64,000 bases of DNA from Mitsuokella sp047974105 (GTDB lineage: Bacteria > Bacillota > Negativicutes > Selenomonadales > Selenomonadaceae), in NCBI RefSeq assembly GCF_047974105.1, contig NZ_JBHYRS010000002.1:124001-188000 (forward strand). Direction: 5' to 3'. Numbering within the stretch: position 1 is the first letter of the stretch; every line of letters starts with the position of its first letter. Below, piece by piece: positions 19,087 to 27,624 of the stretch. The notes under the pieces were generated by a model. That model worked only from the letters and a program-made list of their open reading frames with translations. It made no database searches and was not told where the DNA came from. The position numbers and the translations under genes are program-made.

Positions 19087-20880
19087 TTACTCGATTGTGG
19101 TTTTTGGGAAAGTTAGGGTGAAGGTGGTGCCTTCTCCGAGCTGACTTGTTACTTCGATTTTGCCGCCGAAGAGTTCGACTAGGAATTTGACCAGGGAGAG
19201 GCCGATGCCGTTGCCGCCGGATTTTCTGGCGCGGGCTTTGTCGACGCGGTAGAAGCGGTCGAAGATGCGCGGCAGGTCGTCGGGGGCGATGCCGATGCCG
19301 TTGTCCTGGACGGTGATTTTGATGTTTTCGTCCTTTTCGCCGTCGGACTGACTTTTGACGAGGATTTTGCCGCCCTCTGGGGTGTATTTGATGGCGTTTT
19401 CAGTCAGGTTGTAGAGGATTTGGCTGAAAAGTTCGGGGGCTGCGGAGACGAACAGGGTTTCTGCGGATGGTTCAATCTGCAGGTTCTGTGACTTTTTCCC
19501 GGCTTTTTCCTGCAGCTGTCTGCCCGTATGTTCCAGCGTTTCGTTGACGTCAATGGGCACGCGCTTGACTTTGGTGCGGCCGTGATGGCTGTCGAGGCGC
19601 GCGAGCTCCAGGAGACCTTTCATCAGGCGGGTCATGCGCTGGGCCTCCTGGTAGATGATACTGATGAAGTGATGGCTGGCTTCGGGGTCTTTGAAGTCGT
19701 CGTCGAGCAGGGTCTCGGCAAAGCCGGAGATGGAAGTCAGGGGCGTGGCGAGTTCGTGTGCGGCGTTGCTGACAAATTCGGCCTGACGCTGGTTGATTTC
19801 CTGCAGCAGCGAGATGTCGTGGAAGACGGCGAGCACGAGTTCGTCGGAGCCGTCGCGGAACGGTGCGAGGAAGACTTGGAAAGTATGCTTTATATTGTTT
19901 TGACCGTCAAACTGCAGCGTAATGGCCTGAGACTTGTTTTCGCGGCAGACGACCTGTGCGGTCTCGGAGAGCTCGGCACTGCCGATGACGTGAATGCTGT
20001 GTCGGTGCAGTTCGTTGCCCTGCAGGTGGAAGGTCTCTTCGGCCTGACGGTTCGTGTTGACGATGAGGCCGCGTTCGTCGATGAGCATGATGGCGTTGTC
20101 GGTATTGTTGAGAATGAGGCTCATCTTATGGGCTTCGTCCTGCGATTCCTGAATTTTCCGCGAGAGGTTGGCCGTCAGGCGGTTGATGGTCTTGACGAGG
20201 GTGTCGAATTCGTCATCGCCGCTGCGCCAGCGCAGGCGTTTATGCAGATTGCCGCCCGCGATTTCCATGGCACCGAGGCTCAGACAGCGGATGGGCTGGA
20301 CCTGACGATGGGCAAGCCAGATGGAGATGATGAGGGCGATGAGCAGGGCGAAGAACAGGGCCGAAAGGATGAAGTGAAAGCCCATGTTGTACGACTGTTC
20401 CATGGAAGCGAGCGAAGAAGAGGTGCGGATGATACCGATGAGCTGGCCGCTGCGGTAGACGGGAATTGCGGCGTACATGAAGTTTTCGTGCAGGGTGTCG
20501 CTTTTGCGGATGGCCATGCCGTAGTCGCTCGTCATGGCCTGCTGGACTTCCTCGCGGTCGAGGTGGTTGTCGAGGGCGCTGCTGGGCTCGGAAGTATCGC
20601 CGAGCACCGTGCCGTCGGCGTCGATGACGGTGATGCGCAGATTGGTCTTTTCATGGAGTTCACGCAGGATGGTGTCAAGGGCTGCCGTGTTGCGCGTGTA
20701 GAGAGTGTCTTCAAGTGAGGTCTCGACGATTTTGGCGTTAAGAATCAGGGCGTTCTTTTCCTGCTGCATCGTGTAGTCGCGGAAATAGTTCAGCAGGATG
20801 ATGCCGAGAAGGGAGAGGGAGACGAGGACGACGAGCAGAAAAGACGAAACGAGACGGCGGGTAATTTTGGAATGGAACAA
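19087..20880 (-). CDS. Membrane sensor histidine kinase (PhoR/WalK-type), orphan
   Basis: 597 residues from TTG 20880, chosen because AAGGGAGC lies 8 nt upstream; an open frame continues to a TTG at 20943 but would read through a palindromic repeat. Order: transmembrane helix 1 (~9-28; LVSSFLLVVLVSLSLLGIIL), an extracytoplasmic sensor region (~30-165), transmembrane helix 2 (~170-190), HAMP (~190-245), PAS (~260-365), HisKA with phospho-acceptor His in AAHELATPLTSISGF (~387; the usual HELRTPL has Ala for Arg), then HATPase_c with N box (NLTENAIKYTPEGG), G1 (DNGIGI) and G2 (GNGIGLSLVK). It autophosphorylates and passes phosphate to a response regulator, but none is adjacent, which is unusual for this type. 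Two palindromic repeats sit in its upstream region. Confidence 0.9.
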   Translation of the reverse strand: MFHSKITRRLVSSFLLVVLVSLSLLGIILLNYFRDYTMQQEKNALILNAKIVETSLEDTLYTRNTAALDTILRELHEKTNLRITVIDADGTVLGDTSEPSSALDNHLDREEVQQAMTSDYGMAIRKSDTLHENFMYAAIPVYRSGQLIGIIRTSSSLASMEQSYNMGFHFILSALFFALLIALIISIWLAHRQVQPIRCLSLGAMEIAGGNLHKRLRWRSGDDEFDTLVKTINRLTANLSRKIQESQDEAHKMSLILNNTDNAIMLIDERGLIVNTNRQAEETFHLQGNELHRHSIHVIGSAELSETAQVVCRENKSQAITLQFDGQNNIKHTFQVFLAPFRDGSDELVLAVFHDISLLQEINQRQAEFVSNAAHELATPLTSISGFAETLLDDDFKDPEASHHFISIIYQEAQRMTRLMKGLLELARLDSHHGRTKVKRVPIDVNETLEHTGRQLQEKAGKKSQNLQIEPSAETLFVSAAPELFSQILYNLTENAIKYTPEGGKILVKSQSDGEKDENIKITVQDNGIGIAPDDLPRIFDRFYRVDKARARKSGGNGIGLSLVKFLVELFGGKIEVTSQLGEGTTFTLTFPKTTIE

Positions 20881-20921
20881 GAAATCAGCTCCCTTCAAAA
20901 GTTCAAAAGTGCAATCAAGGC

Positions 20922-20995
20922 GTCTGAGGAAAGGGGCAGTCAACGTTCCGCGCAGCAGGCTGAAGCTTCACTTATGACTGCCCCTTCCCTCAGAC
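20922..20995 (+). repeat. Small palindromic repeat S1
   Basis: Arms GTCTGAGGAAAGGGGCAGT (20922-20940) and its near-perfect complement (20977-20995; one mismatch in 19) flank a 36-bp core. The core carries ACGTTCCGCGCAGCAGG, then CTGAAGCTTCACTTAT, also found in S2 and S3. It lies 42-115 bp upstream of the kinase start. Confidence 0.8.
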
Positions 20996-21016
20996 TTACC
21001 GATACGATTTAAAGGC

Positions 21017-21090
21017 GCGGCCGAGAGGATACTGCCAACGCTCCGCGCAGCAGGCTGAAGCTTCGCTTATGGCAGTATCCTATCGGCCGC
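21017..21090 (+). repeat. Small palindromic repeat S2
   Basis: Arms GCGGCCGAGAGGATACTGCC (21017-21036) and GGCAGTATCCTATCGGCCGC (21071-21090) pair with one mismatch around a 34-bp core. The core differs from S1/S3 only at two positions (ACGCTCC for ACGTTCC, CTTCGC for CTTCAC). It is 21 bp from S1, in the same orientation. Confidence 0.8.
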
Positions 21091-21333
21091 TTACGTTAAC
21101 GTGATTTCGTAAATCGCTAAATTTAGTACATTTTCTTCTCCCATGTGGACATTTGTGCGCGATAAAGACTTTTTCTGTATCCGCGTTTATTTTACAGATT
21201 CGACGGCCAGAAGGATTTTCCTGCTGTTTTTCGAAAATGTCTTTTATGAAAATACATATTAGAGCAGTACTGCGGAAATACTGTGGCATTATTATGATAT
21301 AATGGTGTATAGATGTACACTTTATGTGGTTTC

Positions 21334-21362
21334 TTGACAGATTTCTGAAATAGTCTTACACT
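21334..21362 (+). promoter_or_regulatory. Sigma-70-type promoter of OPT transporter
   Basis: TTGACA (21334-21339), a 17-bp spacer and TACACT (21357-21362), about 75 bp before the transporter start. The 556-bp gap between kinase and transporter starts holds this, repeats S1 and S2, and otherwise nothing I can support. Confidence 0.6.
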
Positions 21363-21436
21363 ATCAATGTATTCTCTATCCGTAGAGGATGGACATACGA
21401 TATTTTTTCCAGATTTCTGGATGCAGGGGGAATTCC

Positions 21437-23383
21437 ATGTCAGGAATGACGAATCAAAATCATGAGCGGCGTCCTTATAAGCCGAGGATGTCGCCCGATA
21501 AGACGTATGAGGAAATCAATTCGTACGTCGTGTTCTGGGGCTTGTTTTTTTCGGTCATCTTTGCGTTGGCCGTGGGTTATCTCTGTCTGAAAATCGGCCA
21601 GACGGTCGATGCGTTTGCGCCGGTTTCGGTGCTGGCCATGGGCATGGCGGTGCTGTTTCACCGCAAAAATGCGTTTCCGGAGACGGTGCACATTCAGGCC
21701 ATTGCAAGTGCCGGCACGAATATCATCGGCGGGGCGATGTTCATTCTGCCGGCCCTTTATATTCTGCACATCGAGGATGTCTCGTTTCTTGAAATGGTCA
21801 TCCCGATTGTCCTTGGCGGCGTGCTCGGCGTCTTTCTCGCGACGGTGTTCCGCCGTTATTTCTGCGAGGAGATGGACGGCGTTTATCCGTTCCCGTCGGG
21901 CAGTGCGGCAGCCGAAGTCCTCGAGTCGGACGAAGGCTCGAAGGCACATTTGATGCTTTTGAGCGGTGCTGTGGCCATGGTCTACGATTTTGTGCTCAAT
22001 TCGCTCGGCTGGTGGCAGGAACTTTTGACGACGACGACGTTCCAGTGGGGACAGGCTCTGGCCGATAAATACAAATTGGTTTTCAGTCTCGATAACGATG
22101 CGGCCCTTTTGGGCATCGGTTATTTCACGGGCCTTCGCTATGCGGCCATCATCGCGGCGGGTTCGTTTTTCTCGTGGCTTGTCTGCGTGCCGATTGCGTA
22201 TTATCTCGGCGGCGACCATATGATGGTGGTCGATGGGACGTCGATGCTTCTCGCAGAGGCTCCTGTCGATGCGGTCTTCTCGCAGTATGTCCGCCATGTC
22301 GGCATCGGCATGCTTGCGATGTCGGGCATCATCGGCCTTTTGTCGATGTCGGGCGTCGTTGCGCGCGTGGTCAGACGTGCCGTTTCGGACCTCTTCACGA
22401 AGAGCTCGAAAAAAGCGGCGGGGCTGCTGCGCACGCAGCAGGACCTGCCGATGGTGCAGATTGTCTTTGGCAGCCTGCTCATGACGGTTTTGTTTGCCGT
22501 TTTTTTCCACATCATGTGCTCCGAAAGCCTGACGCAGACGATGATCGCCTTTGTCGTGGTCATGCTGTTTGCCCTGCTTTTGTCGGTCGTCGGCATCAGC
22601 TCGATTGCGTTCACGGGCAATGAGCCGGTTTCCGGCATGACGATTTTCATGATTATCGTTTCGGCGGTTGTCATGGGCAGCGCCGGCATGCATGGCAAGG
22701 CCGGCATCGTGGCCATCCTCATGATGGCAGCGTTCCTGTGCGCGACGCTCGCGGTTTCTGGCAATTTTATGTCGGAGCTCAAGGTCGCGTATCTCACGGG
22801 CGCGACGCCGAAGAAAATGCAGCAGTGGCAGCTCGTCTCGATTGTCCTCGCCGGTGTTGTGTCGGTCGGTGTCGTCTTCCTCCTGAATCACGCGTATGGC
22901 TTTACGGGGGATGGCGCTCTTGCCGCACCTCAGGCCAATGCGATGGCCGCCATTGTGGGCCCGATGATGGACGGCGGCAATGCGCCGTGGCCGCTTTACA
23001 TGGCAGGTGCGTTCTTTGCCGTCATCCTCTGGATGATGAAGATTCCGCCGCTCGCCTTCGCCCTTGGCGCGTATCTGCCGATGGGCATCAATACGCCGGT
23101 GCTTGTCGGCGGCCTGATTTCGTATTTTGTCTCGCACAGCAGCAAGGATGAAAAAGTCAATGCCAAGCGCCTGAGCGAGGGCAATACGGTCGCTTCGGGC
23201 TTTGTTGCCGGCGGTGCTATTGGCAGCCTCATCAGTGCCGTGCTGCACATCGCCGGTATCGACTGGTTCGCCAAGGCCTGGGCCGCTTCGCCGGCCGCGA
23301 CGTTCGCCGGACTCATCGCGTATTTTGTGCTCTGCATCTTCATCTACGCGATGGCGAAAAAAGCCGCCCGCGTCGACGCATAA
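21437..23383 (+). CDS. OPT family oligopeptide transporter
   Basis: 648 residues from ATG 21437, preceded by AGGGGG at 6 nt; an upstream in-frame ATG at 21389 lacks a binding site. The protein is almost entirely hydrophobic, with about 14-16 predicted membrane segments. Typical OPT/YSL features are the N-terminal EINSYVVFWGLFFSVIFALA, the FPSGSAAAEVLES motif (~155-167) and the late GNAPWPLYMAGAFFAVIL segment. The family imports oligopeptides or metal chelates by proton coupling across the inner membrane. It stands alone between its promoter and a strong terminator. The bacterial family's substrates are mostly untested, so peptide specificity is inferred. Confidence 0.9.
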   Translation: MSGMTNQNHERRPYKPRMSPDKTYEEINSYVVFWGLFFSVIFALAVGYLCLKIGQTVDAFAPVSVLAMGMAVLFHRKNAFPETVHIQAIASAGTNIIGGAMFILPALYILHIEDVSFLEMVIPIVLGGVLGVFLATVFRRYFCEEMDGVYPFPSGSAAAEVLESDEGSKAHLMLLSGAVAMVYDFVLNSLGWWQELLTTTTFQWGQALADKYKLVFSLDNDAALLGIGYFTGLRYAAIIAAGSFFSWLVCVPIAYYLGGDHMMVVDGTSMLLAEAPVDAVFSQYVRHVGIGMLAMSGIIGLLSMSGVVARVVRRAVSDLFTKSSKKAAGLLRTQQDLPMVQIVFGSLLMTVLFAVFFHIMCSESLTQTMIAFVVVMLFALLLSVVGISSIAFTGNEPVSGMTIFMIIVSAVVMGSAGMHGKAGIVAILMMAAFLCATLAVSGNFMSELKVAYLTGATPKKMQQWQLVSIVLAGVVSVGVVFLLNHAYGFTGDGALAAPQANAMAAIVGPMMDGGNAPWPLYMAGAFFAVILWMMKIPPLAFALGAYLPMGINTPVLVGGLISYFVSHSSKDEKVNAKRLSEGNTVASGFVAGGAIGSLISAVLHIAGIDWFAKAWAASPAATFAGLIAYFVLCIFIYAMAKKAARVDA

Positions 23384-23415
23384 GCTTTTGGATAAATAAA
23401 ATTTCGAAGACGGAT

Positions 23416-23456
23416 AAGCCGGTTCCTGAGAGTTTTTCATCAGGGACCGGCTTTTT
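23416..23456 (+). terminator. Rho-independent terminator of OPT transporter
   Basis: AAGCCGGTTCCTGA and TCAGGGACCGGCTT pair over 14 bp with one G-U, then TTTTTG. Confidence 0.85.
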
Positions 23457-23525
23457 GTGTTATACTGGAACATATTATTTGCTTTGATTTTTTACAAATA
23501 AAATGGAAAGGGAAAGGGTGGTATT

Positions 23526-24416
23526 TTGGAACATTCACGCCGTGTGGGTATGACGGCGGCGCTCATGACCTATTTGATTTGGGGCGTACTGCCGCTTTAC
23601 TGGAATCTTCTCGCGCGGGCTGATGCCAATGAGATTTTGGCACACCGCATTATTTGGTCGTTTCTTTTTATGCTGCTGGTGCTCGTTTTGACAAAGCGCT
23701 GGCAGGCATTTAAGGCCGACTGACGTGCACTTTGGCAGAATAAAAGGCGCGGCGCGATTCTCTTGGCCGCGGCTTTTATCATCAGCATCAACTGGCTGAC
23801 GTATATCTGGGCTGTCAACCACGACCATGTCATCGATACGAGCATCGGGTATTATATCAATCCGCTGATGAGTGTGCTGTTTGGCGTTATTTTTTTTCGT
23901 GAGCATATCGGCGGGCTTAAGAAGTTCTGCATCCTGCTCGCGGCCATCGGCATTTTCCTGATGACGTATCAGCTCGGCTCGCTGCCGTGGGTTTCGGTGG
24001 TGCTAGCCGTGACGTTTTCGGTTTATGGGGCTCTTAAAAAGCAGCTGCAGCTCAATCCGTTTTCGAGCATCACGCTTGAGACGCTGTTGATGCTGCCGTT
24101 TGCCCTGCCGTATATCGCAAAGCTCATGATGTCGCCTGCAAATCATTTTTCGCTGGCAACGCCTGACTTGGCGCTTTTCCTCATGGGGACGGGTGTGGTG
24201 ACGGCGGTGCCGCTGGTGCTGTTTTCGTACGGGGCGAATTTGCTGCCTTTAAATGTACTCGGATTCTTCCAGTATATCAGTCCGACCATTGGGCTCTTGC
24301 TCGGAATTTTCTTTTTCCATGAGGCGTTCGGGCTCGCGCAGATCAGCGCGCTGGCATTTATCTGGGCCGCACTGGCGCTGTTTACGGCGGCAGAGGGACT
24401 TGGCGGCAGGAAGTAA
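23526..24416 (+). pseudogene. rarD: rarD-like EamA/DMT permease interrupted by one in-frame TGA
   Basis: One reading frame encodes a complete RarD-type permease (~296 codons, the usual length) except for a TGA at 23721-23723, codon 66. The 65-residue front part (TTG start with AAAGGG upstream; MTYLIWGVLPLYWNLL, then EILAHRIIWS) ends at WQAFKAD. After the TGA the same frame continues RALWQNKRRGAILLAAAFI, then SINWLTYIWAVNHDHVIDTS and YYINPL, all diagnostic of RarD. No frameshift is needed, so this is a single nonsense change (for example CGA to TGA), a sequencing error or, less likely, readthrough. RarD proteins are ten-helix drug/metabolite-type exporters. The gene appears recently inactivated because the rest is well conserved. 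Confidence 0.85.
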
Positions 24417-24437
24417 GGGCCCTCGAGAAGGGAAGGC

Positions 24438-24626
24438 GGGGAAGCGGGCTGGCGTCGCTGCGCGGCGGCCGGCTGCTAAACTTATTTTTTGCCTTTTAAT
24501 TCAGCCTTGCAGGGAGCTAAACGCACTTCGTTTGGACGGACGCTCCCTCGCAAGGGTTCTGGCAGGCAAAAAATAAGTTCTTGACGCAGGCGGCCGAACG
24601 CTCCGCTCGTGCCAGCCCGCTTCCCC
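24438..24626 (+). repeat. Large palindromic element A
   Basis: Nested hairpin: outer arms GGGGAAGCGGGCTGGC (24438-24453) and its perfect complement (24611-24626); middle arms AACTTATTTTTTGCC (24479-24493) and GGCAAAAAATAAGTT (24565-24579); inner arms CCTTGCAGGGAGC and GCTCCCTCGCAAGG. The loop contains AAACG-CACTT-CGTTT. It sits between the rarD-like pseudogene and mazG. Short open frames across it are not conserved between copies. Confidence 0.85.
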
Positions 24627-24678
24627 TTACTGCCAGCTCTGGGATTACGGACTTTGGAAAAGAAAGGGATTATATTAT

Positions 24679-25176
24679 ATGGAAGGAAACGATAAAATTA
24701 CGTTGGAGTCTGTCATTCGGCTTAAAAAGATTGTGGCGCGGCTGCGTTCGGAAAATGGATGTCCTTGGGACCGTGCGCAGACGCATGAGAGTTTGAAACC
24801 GGCCTGCATTGAGGAGGCAGCGGAGGTGCTTGGGGGCATTGATATCCTCAAGGATACGGGCAAGGACGAAAATCTCAAGGAGGAGCTCGGCGATCTTTTG
24901 CTGCAGGTGGTGTTTCATGCGCAGTTAGCGGAGGAAGAGGGGCTTTTTTCTTTGGCTGATGTGGCGGAGACGGTGTCTGCGAAAATGATTCGGCGTCATC
25001 CGCATGTGTTTCATGAGCCGATGCTCGATGAAAACGGCCGTCCTTTGACGGAGTGGAAGGAAATCAAGGCGCAGGAGAAGAAGGGGCGCGAATGGGAGGA
25101 GGATTATTTGCCGCAGGCTTTTGCGGAAGCGGAGACTCTTATCGACAAGGCGAAGAAGCGTAAGGGAATTTCGTAA
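24679..25176 (+). CDS. mazG: MazG-type nucleoside triphosphate pyrophosphohydrolase (single domain)
   Basis: 165 residues, about the size of one MazG domain (E. coli MazG has two, ~263). GCPWDRAQTHESLKPACIEE (~28-47) and EELGDLLLQVVFHAQLAEE (~70-88) supply the EExxE and ExxD metal-binding helices that hydrolyse nucleoside triphosphates to monophosphate and pyrophosphate. The C-terminal extension (WKEIKAQEKKGREW) also resembles MazG. The family clears non-canonical nucleotides or dampens stress signalling. The ATG has AAAGGG upstream. Its own terminator follows. Confidence 0.85.
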   Translation: MEGNDKITLESVIRLKKIVARLRSENGCPWDRAQTHESLKPACIEEAAEVLGGIDILKDTGKDENLKEELGDLLLQVVFHAQLAEEEGLFSLADVAETVSAKMIRRHPHVFHEPMLDENGRPLTEWKEIKAQEKKGREWEEDYLPQAFAEAETLIDKAKKRKGIS

Positions 25177-25221
25177 GTTCTTCGCTGGTTACTCTTACAG
25201 ATTCTCATGAGGCGAAAAAAA

Positions 25222-25266
25222 ACCGGCAGACTCTGTCTTTTTTTGACAGGACTGCCGGTCTTTTTA
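25222..25266 (+). terminator. Bidirectional terminator between mazG and mscS-like gene
   Basis: ACCGGCAG (25222-25229) and CTGCCGGT (25252-25259) pair, with CTGTC/GACAG continuing inside, flanked by a long A-run on the left and TCTTTTT on the right. It serves both convergent genes. Confidence 0.85.
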
Positions 25267-25289
25267 TGCGTTTAGGCAGGATGCATGAT

Positions 25290-26321
25290 TTAGGCTGTGC
25301 GTTCGAGCAAGTGGATGTTTTCGTTCTGATACGTCTGGTAGATGGCCTTGATGAACTGATGTTTGAGTACGCCTTCGTCGACAACGTTTTTGATGCGCAG
25401 GACGACGTCGAAGGAGATGCCGTATTCGCCGAGTTCTTTGTAGCGGACGGCCGGCTCGAAGCCGGTGACGCCGTACTGGCTGTTGTCGAGGATGTGGCGG
25501 GCCGTGGCGAGGGTCACGGCTTCGACGTGTTCGAGGTCGCTGCCGTAGGTGATGGTCAGGGGAATGGCAATTGTGCATTCGGCGAGGGGCTGTTCGTAGT
25601 TCATGAGTGTCGAGGCGGCGATGCTCTTGTTCGGCACGATAATCGTGTTGCCCGTGGAGGTGCGCAGTGTCGTGTTGCGCCAGTTCATGTCGATGACGCG
25701 GCCCGAGGCGTCTTTGTTCAGTTTGATGTAGTCGCCAATGCGGATTTGCTTGGAAACGAGCGTCGTGATGCCCGAGAACAGATTCGCGAGGGTATCCTGC
25801 AGGGCGAGTGCCGAAGCAAGACCGCCGACGCCTAAAGCCGTGAGCAGCGGGGAAATCGAGATGCCGTGGGCGTCGAGAATCAGGATGATGCCGATGGCGT
25901 AGACGCCGACGTTGATGACGGTCGCGAGAATCGAGGTCGAGCCGTTGCGCGTATTGCTGTTGCTGAGTTTATACTGCAGAAAAGCCGAGACGAGATGCGC
26001 GATGAACAGCGTAATCGTCAGAGTCAGGGCGTTGAAAAAGACCATCTGCATATGCGGCTTGACGAAATCCGGCAAATCCATGATATTGTCAGCCACGGCA
26101 ATGCCGCAGCAGATGCCGACCATCGTGGGCATGAAGCGCGTGATATGCCTGAGAACATCCTCCGGCATTTTTGTATAGCGGTTGATGAGGTACGTGATGC
26201 CGCGAAAGATATAATGCAGCAGGATAATGCCGACAATCTGGCAGATGATGAAGACGGCAAAATGGACATGAGGGCCGCCGTATTGGACCTCGTGAATGAG
26301 ATTGTCAAAAGAAAATGGCAT
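25290..26321 (-). CDS. MscS family mechanosensitive channel (downstream copy)
   Basis: 343 residues. Four hydrophobic segments lie in the first ~190 residues, the last being the pore-lining helix (ISPLLTALGVGGLASALALQ). The cytoplasmic MscS beta domain follows (GDYIKLNKDASGRVIDMNWR, then TIIVPNKSIAASTLMNYEQP) and an alpha/beta C-terminus (LRIKNVVDEGVLKHQFIKAI). These inner-membrane channels open on osmotic downshock to release solutes. It lies directly downstream of a close paralogue on the same strand, so the two probably arose by tandem duplication. AAAGGA lies about 13 nt before the ATG, rather far. Confidence 0.88.
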   Translation of the reverse strand: MPFSFDNLIHEVQYGGPHVHFAVFIICQIVGIILLHYIFRGITYLINRYTKMPEDVLRHITRFMPTMVGICCGIAVADNIMDLPDFVKPHMQMVFFNALTLTITLFIAHLVSAFLQYKLSNSNTRNGSTSILATVINVGVYAIGIILILDAHGISISPLLTALGVGGLASALALQDTLANLFSGITTLVSKQIRIGDYIKLNKDASGRVIDMNWRNTTLRTSTGNTIIVPNKSIAASTLMNYEQPLAECTIAIPLTITYGSDLEHVEAVTLATARHILDNSQYGVTGFEPAVRYKELGEYGISFDVVLRIKNVVDEGVLKHQFIKAIYQTYQNENIHLLERTA

Positions 26322-26388
26322 GGTTGTTTGCTTGTTCCTTTCCTATATATATGTATATATGATAGCAATATGAAATTCCCGCAGAAAA

Positions 26389-27420
26389 TCAGGGCTGGCG
26401 CTGAAGCAGCTGGATGTTGTTTGCCTGATAGCAGCGGTAAATGGCCTTGATGAACTGATGACGCAGTTTGGCTTCGTCGACGGCATTTTTGATGCGCAAA
26501 ACGACCGAAAACGAAATGCCGTATTCGCCGAGCTCTGTAAAGCGGACGGCCGGCTTGAAGCCCGTGACGCCGTACTGGCTCTTGTCGAGGACCTTTTGGG
26601 CCGTGGCGACGGTGACTTCCTCGACTTTGCCGAGGTCGCTGCCGTAGACAATCGTCAGCGGGATGGAAATCGTGCATTCCGCGAGCGGCTGCTCGTAATT
26701 CGTCAGCATCGAGGTGGCGACTGTCTTGTTCGGGATGATGATGAGGTTGCCCGTGGGCGTGCGCATGGTCGTATTGCGCCAGTTCATATCCGTGACGCGG
26801 CCCGTCGCGCCGGTCGACAGCTTGATGTAGTCGCCAATGCGAATCTGCCTCGAAATGAGCGTCATGATGCCCGAAAACAGATTGGCGAGGGTATCCTGCA
26901 GCGCGAGGGCCGACGCGATACCGCCGACGCCCATGGCCGTGAGCAGAGGAGAAATCGAGATGCCGTGGGCATGGAGAATCAGGACCACGCCGGACGCGTA
27001 GACAAAGATATTGATGAGCGTGCCGAGAATGGACGTCGACGAATTCTCGGCGTTGCTGTTGACAAGCTTATACTGCAGAAAAGCCGAGATGAGATGCGCG
27101 ATAAACAGCGTCAGCGTGATGGCCACGGCATTGTAAAACAGCATCTCCATATGATTCTTGATGAACGTCGGCAGCTCCATAAAGGCATTGGCCGCGTAAA
27201 TGCCGGCGCAGATGCCCGTCATAAAAGGCATGAAGCGTACGACGTGGTTCAGGACATGTTCGGGAACCCTCGTATAGTGGCTGACGAGATAGACGATGCC
27301 CTTAAAAACATAGCTTAAGACAATGATGCCGAGGATTTGAGCCGTTATGTAGATGACGGCTGTCATTTTGGGGCCGCCATGCTGGATTGTATTCAGGATG
27401 CCGGCTAAGGATACGGACAT
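26389..27420 (-). CDS. MscS family mechanosensitive channel (upstream copy)
   Basis: 343 residues from ATG 27420, preferred over an in-frame GTG at 27429 because AAGGTG sits 7 nt before the ATG. The layout matches its neighbour: N-terminal helices, pore helix (ISPLLTAMGVGGIASALALQ), beta domain (GDYIKLSTGATGRVTDMNWR, then LIIIPNKTVATSMLTNYEQP) and cytoplasmic alpha/beta domain. The two proteins are similar along their whole length and differ most at the N-terminal helices. A 67-bp gap with TATATATG runs separates the genes, so co-transcription is likely. Confidence 0.88.
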   Translation of the reverse strand: MSVSLAGILNTIQHGGPKMTAVIYITAQILGIIVLSYVFKGIVYLVSHYTRVPEHVLNHVVRFMPFMTGICAGIYAANAFMELPTFIKNHMEMLFYNAVAITLTLFIAHLISAFLQYKLVNSNAENSSTSILGTLINIFVYASGVVLILHAHGISISPLLTAMGVGGIASALALQDTLANLFSGIMTLISRQIRIGDYIKLSTGATGRVTDMNWRNTTMRTPTGNLIIIPNKTVATSMLTNYEQPLAECTISIPLTIVYGSDLGKVEEVTVATAQKVLDKSQYGVTGFKPAVRFTELGEYGISFSVVLRIKNAVDEAKLRHQFIKAIYRCYQANNIQLLQRQP

Positions 27421-27559
27421 AGATAACACCTTCGTTTCAACGTTTTAATACGGATTTGAAGAATATTTTAAGGTGCGGAGATTAGAAGAACGCTAAACTA
27501 TTGACGATTTTTAGCAGGATTTCGCACTTTTTTCGCGAAATAGGAAATATAGTTTTATA

Positions 27560-27575
27560 GTCTGTTTCGACAGAC
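27560..27575 (+). other. UUCG-capped hairpin in leader of oxidoreductase gene
   Basis: GTCTGT-TTCG-ACAGAC is a perfect 6-bp stem with an exceptionally stable UUCG tetraloop, about 50 bp before the ATG. There is no T-run, so it is not a terminator. It may stabilise the mRNA 5' end. Confidence 0.4.
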
Positions 27576-27624
27576 CGCCGAAACACAGGCAACAGCGGGA
27601 TATAGTAAGAAGGGGGATATTTTT

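Noticed and set aside
20881..20943. Upstream TTG (20943) as start of the sensor kinase
   Set aside because: It would add 21 residues encoded inside palindromic repeat S1, while TTG 20880 has a good binding site and places the first membrane helix at a normal distance.
21080..21289. Small minus-strand open frame (69 codons) between kinase and transporter
   Set aside because: It overlaps repeat S2, has no ribosome binding site and no recognisable sequence.
23721..23723. TGA as selenocysteine in the rarD-like gene
   Set aside because: Permeases of this family are not selenoproteins, the position is a cytoplasmic loop with no redox role, and no SECIS-like hairpin is evident directly after the TGA.
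24253..24576. Short open frame across palindromic element A ending ARVLAGKK
   Set aside because: Similar endings recur in element C, but B and D are out of frame, so the similarity comes from the DNA repeat and not from a conserved peptide.
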